Assembly (NCBI GenBank): GCA_963823895.1
Contig: CAWGNG010000038.1
Location: 124,001 to 188,000 of the forward strand
Source of the DNA: G963675935 sp963823895
GTDB lineage: Bacteria > Planctomycetota > Planctomycetia > Pirellulales > Thermoguttaceae
Length of the DNA stretch: 64,000 nt
Direction: 5' to 3'
Within the stretch, counting starts at the first letter, position 1, and each line of letters opens with the position of its first letter. Under the pieces are notes generated by a model. That model did no database searches. It had not been told where the DNA came from and saw only the letters and a list, made by a program, of their open reading frames with translations. A program made the translations under genes and the position numbers. Shown here piece by piece: positions 36,003 through 41,913 of the stretch.

Positions 36003-36613
36003 TTAACGACAGAGCGATGAGAGTTGGTCCCATGACGTGAAACATGCTGCCAAGAAAACATTGCGATTCGATAGAGGTTGAGCTTTGTTGGCGTCATCAA
36101 ATCCCCGTAGTCGTTCAATCCGCCATATTACAGGGTTTTCGTCGGTACCCTGTTCTCTCCGCTGTGTTTCATTCAGGTATTTTTCCAGGTGCCGGAAAGA
36201 CGCTCGCAGTTGTTTAGCCTTTTTAAGAGAACTGGCCCCACTGGCGATGATATCCATACTGATCGTGCCGTCAGCATGTGCAAAAGCATTTCGCAACTCT
36301 CGGACTGCGTTCAAGACTTCGTATAGCTCCTGTCCGATAACTCCAAACAATCGGCTAATAAGAATTTTCCTGCAAAATCACGGAGCGGACTCCATACGTC
36401 TCCACTAAGGTGGTCATCCATCAATTTCAGAAACCTGTTGTCAGCCGACGTTTTCTTAATTCTCACACGAAGACACTCGGTCAGTCTAACGTGTACAGTT
36501 TCGGCGGCTACCAAAATCTGGCCGCGCTCTGATCCCTCCCCATCCAGAAGGAATTCCAATAGACTCACATCATCGAGCGAGAAGGAACAAGAAGATTCGT
36601 CCGGTTCTTTCAT
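36003..36613 (-). pseudogene. MltR-like protein, one frameshift
   Basis: The start at ATG 36613 gives MKEPDESSCSFSLDDVSLLE. The MltR-like core follows: FLKLMDDHLSGDVWSPLRDF in one frame, then ILISRLFGVIGQELYEVLNA and VRELRNAFAHADG in another. The RxIRNxFAH-type motif is typical of mannitol-repressor (MltR/YggD) family proteins. The frames join at the T4 run 36365-36368, where one extra base restores FAGKILISRLFGVIG. The tail SWDQLSSLCR ends at 36003. Its role as IS cargo is unknown. Confidence 0.65.
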
Positions 36614-36682
36614 GTTTGCACCACCAACTTGGAGGTACTGGACAACCATTAGTCCACAACAGAGAATGGCGTCAACAAAAAC

Positions 36683-36710
36683 GCCCGGAACAACGGCCGT
36701 TGTTCCGGGC
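36683..36710. promoter_or_regulatory. Perfect 28-bp palindrome
   Basis: GCCCGGAACAACGG is followed directly by its exact complement, with no loop. The site lies between the divergent MltR-like gene and the transposase gene and so could be an operator for a dimeric regulator or a cruciform site. Confidence 0.6.
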
Positions 36711-36720
36711 AACCACAATC

Positions 36721-36769
36721 GGGCTTTCGCCGTAGTGTGGCCTTGGTACCTGCATTATAGCGAAAGCCC
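36721..36769. repeat. 10-bp inverted repeat upstream of the transposase
   Basis: GGGCTTTCGC (36721-36730) and GCGAAAGCCC (36760-36769) are perfectly complementary across a 29-bp loop, 22 bp before the transposase start. In RNA the hairpin would sit in the transposase leader and could limit its translation. Confidence 0.5.
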
Positions 36770-36791
36770 CCAACAATGGGAAGGCTTCGTG

Positions 36792-37712
36792 ATGTGCAAC
36801 GTACTCAAGCCGGAGTGCCAAAAACGGGTACTCCACCTTCTGGCGGAGGGTAACTCAATCCGCTCGGCCGAACGGCTAACGAAGGTTCACCGCAACACAA
36901 TCTGTCGGCTGGTCGTAAGGTTCGGAAACGGCTGTAAGCGGCTGATGGATAGTCACTTACGCAACCTCACGCTACAACATGTTGAGGTTGACGAAATCTG
37001 GACGTTTGTGGCCAAGAAACAGGCGCGGCTGACCCCGGAAGAGAAGGCGGTCTGCTTTGACGTTGGCGACGTGTATCTCTGGACGGCCCTGGACAAGGAA
37101 ACCAAATTGGTCGCCAGTTTCATCGTGGGCAAGCGGTCGGCGGACAACGCCCGTAAGCTGATGATGGACCTCTCGCATCGGCTGGTCATGCCCAAGCCCC
37201 ACGCCAGCGATCCCCACGCCTATCAGGCCGACGGCTACGTTCATATCACGCAAATCAGCACGGATGGCTTTGCGGCCTACCCCGAGGCTGTTGACTTGGC
37301 TTTTGGCCCCTACGTCAAGTACGGCCAGATCATCAAGGACTACCGAAACGCTGACCAGCCCGGCCGCTACGCCCCGCCTGAAATGGTCGGCACCGAACGA
37401 CGGGGAGTGTACGGGCTGAACGAATTCGAGGAGCGTACAATATGTACCTCACACGTTGAGCGGCACAACTTGACGATCCGCACACTGATGCGGCGATTCA
37501 CCCGGTTGTCTCTTGGCTTCTCCAAGAAGCTGGAGAACCTTGAGGCCGCCTGCGCGATGTTCTTGGCGTATTACAACTTCTGCTGGCGCACCCGCTACCC
37601 CGACTACAGCGGAAAGCCCGGCAAGCGCCGTCCACCCGCCGCAGTCCTAGCAGGGGTCACAGATCACACGTGGAAGTTTGACGAATTGTTTGCGGTAGCG
37701 ATGTGTTCTTGA
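36792..37712 (+). CDS. IS1-family transposase
   Basis: The start is placed at ATG 36792 (MCNVLKPECQKRVLHLLAEG), because the upstream extension reads through palindromes. An HTH (NSIRSAERLTKVHRNTICRL) is followed by a DDE domain: D67 (LQHVEVDEIW), D158 (ITQISTDGFAAY) and E223 (SHVERHNLTIRTLMRRFTRL, LSLGFSKKLENLEA). The last block matches the IS1 signature IERHNLxLRxHxARLxRKSLxFSKS. At 306 residues in one frame, it resembles the single-ORF IS1 subgroup instead of the frameshifting InsAB type. It mobilises the 35663-38302 element. Confidence 0.88.
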   Translation: MCNVLKPECQKRVLHLLAEGNSIRSAERLTKVHRNTICRLVVRFGNGCKRLMDSHLRNLTLQHVEVDEIWTFVAKKQARLTPEEKAVCFDVGDVYLWTALDKETKLVASFIVGKRSADNARKLMMDLSHRLVMPKPHASDPHAYQADGYVHITQISTDGFAAYPEAVDLAFGPYVKYGQIIKDYRNADQPGRYAPPEMVGTERRGVYGLNEFEERTICTSHVERHNLTIRTLMRRFTRLSLGFSKKLENLEAACAMFLAYYNFCWRTRYPDYSGKPGKRRPPAAVLAGVTDHTWKFDELFAVAMCS

Positions 37713-38053
37713 AACCAACCGCTTATGTCCAAATATTCCCGGTAGAAAGGGGACAGCGTTACCGTGATGCGATACACGAAAGCCCCATTCGGTTCATCGT
37801 GCTTGGCTGGAGGAACAACCAAGAGAACACCCTTGACCACCAGACCAGCAATATCGGAATCTGTTGAAGGAAATTGCTGTGTGTTCCGGTTGTTAAAACT
37901 ACAAAGAAGTGCACATTCCCGTTCAGTGAGGGTAGCAATGTTCCGTCGCCGGTTTAGTCTGGCCAAGATAGCGCCCACAGTCACCTCTCTGGCCTCTTTT
38001 ATGAGCGTTCTAACGGATGCAATTAAAACCGACAATCCATTGGAATCGGCCAT
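37664..38053 (-). CDS. Hypothetical cargo protein, winged-helix-like
   Basis: The start is placed at 38053 (MADSNGLSVLIASVRTLIKE), giving 129 residues. The middle (VTVGAILARLNRRRNIATLT, ERECALLCSFNNRN) and the strand-rich VKGVLLVVPPAKHDEPNGAF could form a small winged-helix fold. The C-terminus (LDISGWFQEHIATANNSSNF) overlaps the transposase 3' end by 49 bases tail to tail. No family was recognised. It lies divergent from the promoter at 38066. Confidence 0.5.
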   Translation of the reverse strand: MADSNGLSVLIASVRTLIKEAREVTVGAILARLNRRRNIATLTERECALLCSFNNRNTQQFPSTDSDIAGLVVKGVLLVVPPAKHDEPNGAFVYRITVTLSPFYREYLDISGWFQEHIATANNSSNFHV

Positions 38054-38065
38054 CGGACGCCCCGC

Positions 38066-38093
38066 TTGCAAAAATAAACAAAGGGCGTATAAT
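38066..38093 (+). promoter_or_regulatory. Sigma-70-type promoter
   Basis: TTGCAA (38066-38071), a 16-base spacer and TATAAT (38088-38093) make a near-consensus promoter. No protein gene follows, only a strong terminator 46 bases downstream. It is unusually good for this GC-rich sequence. Confidence 0.6.
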
Positions 38094-38099
38094 GGCGGT

Positions 38100-38171
38100 A
38101 GTCTGAGCGCCACTGCCGCCCTAGCGACAGAACAAAAGAAGCCGTCGGCTGCAACCGACGGCTTTCATTTT
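38100..38171 (+). ncRNA. Candidate small RNA of about 70 nt in the IS1-family element
   Basis: Transcription from the promoter at 38066 would begin near 38100 and stop at the terminator at 38139-38171. The transcript has no reading frame. Its start region (GGCGGTAG at 38094 with CTGCCGCC at 38113-38120) can form an additional hairpin. It could be a regulatory or antisense RNA carried as cargo. Confidence 0.45.
38139..38171 (+). terminator. Rho-independent terminator
   Basis: AAGCCGTCGG (38139-38148), loop CTGCAA, CCGACGGCTT (38155-38164), then TTCATTTT. The 10-bp stem is perfect and followed by a T-rich tract on the plus strand. Confidence 0.75.
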
Positions 38172-38289
38172 ATCGTACCCTCGCTTTTCTGGAATAGGGC
38201 TACCCAGTCAACCAAGCGCGAGAAACCGCGCAAACAGGGTGCGGTCTTCCCCAAAAAGGCCCTGCGTTTTCATTCAGAATCCGGTCAAA

Positions 38290-39828
38290 TTAGGACACTA
38301 CCCGCCCCCACGGGCCCCACTTACGTCTGCCGTTAACCTGCGCAATTGTTTGCGCAGGTTTTGGTAGTTTAGGTGGTCTGCCGCCCAAGTACCCCCGCCC
38401 CCACGGGCCCCACCGACCGTCGCTCACCTGCGGTAAGGGACGGTGCCAAGTACCCCCGCCCCCACGGGCCCCACTCTCTGCCGGGTGGGCTTCGTCGGGC
38501 ACCGCCGGCCCGCACCACGCCGCCCACGCCGCCGTCCTATCCGCTGCCGGGCACGGAGTCGGAAAGCGTGCTGTTGCAGATACGGCGGAAGTAACCTGAA
38601 AAGCCGCAATGGCTTCCGTCGATTCATCGGCTTGGCCCCTTTCGGTTGCTGTTGCCTTGGTTGGCCGATTGTTGCCAAGAGTGTTGCCAGCTTCCCAATT
38701 CCGGCCCCATACGGCGTCGGCCACGGCGTCGGCGTCGATCGTCACGTAATACGTCATGGTGGTAGCAACGTCGGAATGACGCATCAGCCGCTTTAGGACG
38801 GCCGGCATTAGCCGCTTGGCCCATCGGGTGCCGAAAGCCCTTCTGAGGTCATGGGCAGAGGCAAACTTCTTGCCCGTGGTGGTGGTCAGCTTCCCGTCGA
38901 TCCGCTTTCGCTTTTCGACCATCGCCACCACCACCCCAGCCGCCTTGCCGATTTCCGACACAGTACGGCAAACCCGTAGCGGGGTGATCGCCGTCCCGGT
39001 AAACGTGCCGTCCAGCTTGAACACCTTGCCGACCCGCTCGGCTTCCGGTGTTCCCATGATGAGGTCGTAGAAATCTTCCGTCATGGGCAGCCGCTCATCC
39101 CGCCGGGCCTTCTGCGCCGCGGCGGAAATGCGGAAGGCGGGCCGGCGGCCGGTTAAGTCAACGGCGAAAGTCGCATCATCATCCCACGATAGGGCCAAGG
39201 ATTCTCCCAACCGCAACCCGCCAAGGTACAATCCCCGCAGGTAGAATTCCCATGCCGCGGCGTCATGGGGCCGGATTTTCGCAACCGCCGTAATCATGCG
39301 GTCAAACTCCTCACCACTGACCGCCCTTGCCTTTGCCCCGCCGGCCCGTGGAATGACCATCCTGGGGACCGCGGGCAACAACCCCACGGATTCGCCCCAT
39401 GAAAAGCACGCTCGCAGGTGGCGAAGGGTAGTCGAAATAGTGGTTTCTCCCATGCCCTCCTCGCGTAGCTTCGCTTGGAAACGCGACAAGACGGCCGCCG
39501 TCAGTTTGCAAAGCCGGTCGGGGTTTAAGACTCTTTCCAGATGATTCGCGGCGGACTTGAAACTGTGCCCGGTCTTGGGAGATAGGGCAGATAACTTCTC
39601 GGCTTCGTACCGCTTGCGGAAGTCTGCCCACGTCACCTTGGACGCCGGGGCGTACCGCCCGGCCCGCAATTCCTTCTCCAACTCGCCGGCCAGTCGCTCG
39701 GCTTCCCGCCAATCGGTTGTGCTGCTCGACTTCGCTTTCTTTCGACCGGAAACCGGATCGAAGTAGACCAGGGACAAGGGGCGGCCGGGGCCGTAGCTGT
39801 TGACCTTGACGACAATCTCGTCACTCAT
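38290..39828 (-). CDS. Tyrosine recombinase / integrase 2
   Basis: The start is placed at ATG 39828 (MSDEIVVKVNSYGPGRPLSL), with GGAGG upstream. The domain order matches integrase 1, and the catalytic residues are present: GGLRLGESLAL (Arg), FASAHDLRRAFGTRWAK (His, Arg), RLMRHSDVATTM (His) and TYYVTIDAD (Tyr). The conserved part ends near AGNTLGNNRPTKATATERGQ. The remaining 130 codons or so run through GC-rich DNA repeats, and the stop codon is supplied by the inverted end of the IS1-family element, so the true C-terminus is uncertain. It is the last gene of the satellite-like operon. Confidence 0.88.
   Translation of the reverse strand: MSDEIVVKVNSYGPGRPLSLVYFDPVSGRKKAKSSSTTDWREAERLAGELEKELRAGRYAPASKVTWADFRKRYEAEKLSALSPKTGHSFKSAANHLERVLNPDRLCKLTAAVLSRFQAKLREEGMGETTISTTLRHLRACFSWGESVGLLPAVPRMVIPRAGGAKARAVSGEEFDRMITAVAKIRPHDAAAWEFYLRGLYLGGLRLGESLALSWDDDATFAVDLTGRRPAFRISAAAQKARRDERLPMTEDFYDLIMGTPEAERVGKVFKLDGTFTGTAITPLRVCRTVSEIGKAAGVVVAMVEKRKRIDGKLTTTTGKKFASAHDLRRAFGTRWAKRLMPAVLKRLMRHSDVATTMTYYVTIDADAVADAVWGRNWEAGNTLGNNRPTKATATERGQADESTEAIAAFQVTSAVSATARFPTPCPAADRTAAWAAWCGPAVPDEAHPAESGARGGGGTWHRPLPQVSDGRWGPWGRGYLGGRPPKLPKPAQTIAQVNGRRKWGPWGRVVS
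38303..38474. repeat. GC-rich direct repeats at the end of integrase 2
   Basis: A 28-nt unit (CAAGTACCCCCGCCCC...CGGGCCCCAC) is intact at 38386-38413 and 38447-38474. A third copy is split by the IS1-family insertion (35645-35662 plus 38311-38320). Between the copies is a perfect 11-bp hairpin, AACCTGCGCAA/TTGCGCAGGTT (38335-38360). The units are read in different frames, so they are DNA repeats, not protein repeats. They may be recombinase sites. Confidence 0.7.
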
Positions 39829-39849
39829 CGGGTGAACCTCCAAGAAAGA

Positions 39850-39957
39850 CCACAAGCCCGGCTACCCGTTGAATAGCAGCCGAGACTGCCGCGCGGCCTT
39901 GCTCCCCGCCTGTGCGGATCATTGCTTGGTTACGCGCACGGATAACCGGGCTTGTGG
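39850..39957 (-). promoter_or_regulatory. Hairpin leader upstream of integrase 2
   Basis: Arms at 39850-39869 and 39938-39957 pair over 20 bp. The two deviations are G-U pairs on the minus strand, so the fold suits RNA in the integrase direction. The loop and stem include GGTTATCCGT (minus strand, 39938-39947) and CAAGGCC (39895-39901), also present in the integrase 1 leader. The structure ends 22 bases before the start codon. Confidence 0.55.
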
Positions 39958-40031
39958 CCTGATGGAACATCTTAGAATCTCGGTTAGGGTATTCAGCCCT
40001 AGCGGTCAGTCGAATCGACCACCACGGCATA

Positions 40032-40169
40032 TTATCGGCTTCTTGTGGTTTCGGTCAATAGCCCCCCCGCAGGCGCGTAGTCGCCGGAGGCTAGGCTTAC
40101 TGGAAGACTATCGGTCAACAAATCCATCGTAGAAGGCGTTACGATCCGTTCTGGTCTAAGTCCTGCCAT
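40032..40169 (-). CDS. Small protein of 45 residues
   Basis: ATG at 40169 is preceded by TTAGGAGAATCTC, a good ribosome-binding site. The frame (MAGLRPERIVTPSTMDLLTD ... TTRSR) ends at 40032. It begins ten bases after the stop of the beta-solenoid gene, so it is probably cotranscribed. No similarity was recognised. Confidence 0.45.
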   Translation of the reverse strand: MAGLRPERIVTPSTMDLLTDSLPVSLASGDYAPAGGLLTETTRSR

Positions 40170-40178
40170 GAGATTCTC

Positions 40179-40868
40179 CTAACAAAATGAAAAGCCATGT
40201 TTCGTTCCACCACCTCCCGCCGCCTGCCCCGCTGTGTAGACCGCTCCGCTCTTTGCCGTACCGTTCGATGCCCCGAACGCCACGGCCGTATCCGTACCGT
40301 TGGCGTTGAGCGTGGTCGCCGTCAGCGTGGCGGCGTCGGCAGCTTGGGTAGCGGCGGTCGTGGGATATTGACCGCCGCTGAGGTCCGTGGTCACGTAAGC
40401 GTTATTGGCGACGGCCACGAAATAGACCACGTTGCTTATGCCCTGCCCGATGGCGACAGTGCCGTTGGCGATGTTGAAATTGCCGCCGCTGATCGTTCCG
40501 CTGTTAGACACTGAGCCGTAGAACGTGCCCCCGCTGATCGAGCCGCCGGCGTTCACCGTGACTGTGCCGTAGAACGTGCCGCCCGTGATCGTGCCGCCGC
40601 TGTTGACCGTGACCGTTCCGAAGAAATAGCCGCCGGCAATCGTCGTCCCGCTGCCGACAGTGATGGCGCCGGACCAACAGCCGCCGTTGATCTTCGCCGA
40701 CGTGCCGCCCGTCAATGACATTGAACCGTTTGCGGCGCCTGTGGCAGGATAATTACTGCAACTGCCCATCGTGCCGGAGTTGTTGTAGCTTGGCACGGTG
40801 CCGCCAGACCAGTTACTTGTATTGCCGAGGTCGGTCGATGCCGTGCCGCTCCAATTATTTGATGGCAT
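40179..40868 (-). CDS. Beta-solenoid repeat protein, tail-fibre-like
   Basis: The 229-residue protein starts at ATG 40868 with AAAGGTGA upstream. The N-terminal NNWSGTASTDLGNTSNWSGG is followed by about eight repeats of the form GTVTVNSGGTITGGTFYG, typical of a right-handed beta-helix. The C-terminal TKHGFSFC is conserved-looking and Cys-terminated. No signal peptide is seen. Between a methylase and integrase in a satellite-like operon, it could be a virion or adhesion protein. This is inferred from the fold only. Confidence 0.7.
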   Translation of the reverse strand: MPSNNWSGTASTDLGNTSNWSGGTVPSYNNSGTMGSCSNYPATGAANGSMSLTGGTSAKINGGCWSGAITVGSGTTIAGGYFFGTVTVNSGGTITGGTFYGTVTVNAGGSISGGTFYGSVSNSGTISGGNFNIANGTVAIGQGISNVVYFVAVANNAYVTTDLSGGQYPTTAATQAADAATLTATTLNANGTDTAVAFGASNGTAKSGAVYTAGQAAGGGGTKHGFSFC

Positions 40869-40886
40869 ACTTCACCTTTGATTAGG

Positions 40887-41537
40887 TCAATAAGTTGTTG
40901 TTGGAATTGCTACGCCTGCGGCTTGCCAGTCGATCCGGGCCGCGGTGCCCACGTCGGCCGGCTTGGCCGCGTCGTCGGGGTGTTCCGTTACGGATGAAGG
41001 CGTAACGCGGCGGGCACGATAGGCCGCTTGCTTGCACGCGACGCAACAAAACTTGGCGTCCGTCCGGCGCAAACGAAACAGGTGTTCGCACCACTGGCAG
41101 CGTCGGTATTCAGCCGGCCGGAACACCACGACCGCGGACGGGAATGGAGCGGGATGGATGCTGTTACCGAACCGCAACCGGCCTTTAGGGAAGTCGATCA
41201 CCGCGGCGTAGGGTTCGATGTAATCATGCCACCATCGCGTATCGACTCGGGCGGGAACCAACATAACCACGGTTGCGCCCTCTCGGCTTGATTCCCATGC
41301 TTTGCGAACCCACTGGCCGATAGTCTTGCCGTAGGGTGGATTGCACCAGCAGCAGCCGGTCCAGGGGTGTTGTAGGCCGTCGATCTCGGGTGTGAAGTAG
41401 CGTTCGCACTTGGCATTGTCGGGCAGGGCGCACACGTCCAGGGTGAACGGGCCGTAGCGGCGGTCCATCCGCTTGAAAAACGCCATCGGCGTAGGGTACA
41501 AGTCCGACTTGGCCGGGCCTGACATTGCGGCGATCAT
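40887..41537 (-). CDS. Phage-type DNA N6-adenine methyltransferase with C-terminal zinc finger
   Basis: The protein has the compact phage Dam architecture: SDLYPTPMAFFKRMDRRYGP, FTLDVCALPDNAKCERYFTP, and the catalytic CCWCNPPYGKTIGQWVRKAW (NPPY, residues 66-69). After about residue 140 comes CQWCEHLFRLRRTDAKFCCV, then ACKQAAYRARR, a C2C2-type zinc finger that is not part of minimal Dam. The start overlaps the previous gene by four bases (ATGA). It probably modifies element or phage DNA. Confidence 0.85.
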   Translation of the reverse strand: MIAAMSGPAKSDLYPTPMAFFKRMDRRYGPFTLDVCALPDNAKCERYFTPEIDGLQHPWTGCCWCNPPYGKTIGQWVRKAWESSREGATVVMLVPARVDTRWWHDYIEPYAAVIDFPKGRLRFGNSIHPAPFPSAVVVFRPAEYRRCQWCEHLFRLRRTDAKFCCVACKQAAYRARRVTPSSVTEHPDDAAKPADVGTAARIDWQAAGVAIPTTTY

Positions 41538-41794
41538 CGTGCTGCCTCCACGGTGGAAGCCCTCGGCAACGGCGGAAACGACAGCAGGCAGCGTGCCGCC
41601 GTCTGCGTGTCATGCGGGCTGGGCCTGTCGGCCTGGGGCTCCATGCCGCGGTCGAGGTCGTCCAGGGGGTCGAGGTTCGATAGCTGTTCAAGCTCGGCCG
41701 CGGTCATGCCCTCGAACTGGGCGAAGGGATTGAACGAAGGCGGGGAGGTGGGAACCTCTAAGGACAACTTTTTATCTTGTTCGCAGTGGTTCAT
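41534..41794 (-). CDS. Small acidic protein between primase and methylase
   Basis: The frame is open from 41911, but the start at 41794 (MNHCEQDKKLSLEVPTSPPS) is preferred because the upstream part is a giant inverted repeat. The 86 residues include FNPFAQFEGMTAAELEQLSN, and the stop overlaps the methylase start. The family is not recognised. Translational coupling with the methylase is likely. Confidence 0.55.
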   Translation of the reverse strand: MNHCEQDKKLSLEVPTSPPSFNPFAQFEGMTAAELEQLSNLDPLDDLDRGMEPQADRPSPHDTQTAARCLLSFPPLPRASTVEAAR

Positions 41795-41801
41795 TTGCCT
41801 A

Positions 41802-41863
41802 CCACCACCACCACTAACAACAACCCTTATTACATAAGGGGTTGTTGTCACTGGTGGTGGTGG
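41802..41863 (-). promoter_or_regulatory. Long hairpin in front of the 41794 gene
   Basis: Arms at 41802-41830 (CCACCACCACCACT, then ACAACAACCCTTAT) and 41834-41863 form a stem of nearly 28 bp with a 3-base loop. On the minus strand it lies eight bases before the ATG and includes the only GGTGG-like ribosome-binding sequence, so it could block translation. Confidence 0.6.
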
Positions 41864-41913
41864 CATCAGTGGCGCTACTTGTCCGTTGTGCTCTGTCCTT
41901 AGTGTCCGCATAG

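Larger units (their letters stand above)
35663..38302 (+). mobile_element. IS1-family element with cargo genes, 2,640 bp
   Basis: The left end reads GGAAGTGTCCTAATTTG and the right end, reversed, GGTAGTGTCCTAATTTG: 16 of 17 bases agree. Eight-base target duplications flank both ends, as expected for IS1 transposition. Besides the transposase it carries three protein genes and a candidate small RNA, so it is about three times the size of a classical IS1. One cargo gene (MltR-like) is frameshifted. Confidence 0.88.
35655..38310. repeat. 8-bp target duplication flanking the IS1-family element
   Basis: CGCCCCCA is present at 35655-35662 immediately left of the element and again at 38303-38310 immediately right. 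Removing the element and one copy restores a 28-nt unit that is present twice more at 38386 and 38447. Confidence 0.85.

Noticed and set aside
38321..38480. C-terminal WGPWGRG repeats as a protein repeat of integrase 2
   Set aside because: The DNA units are read in different frames and the stop comes from the IS1-family end, so these are not a real protein repeat.
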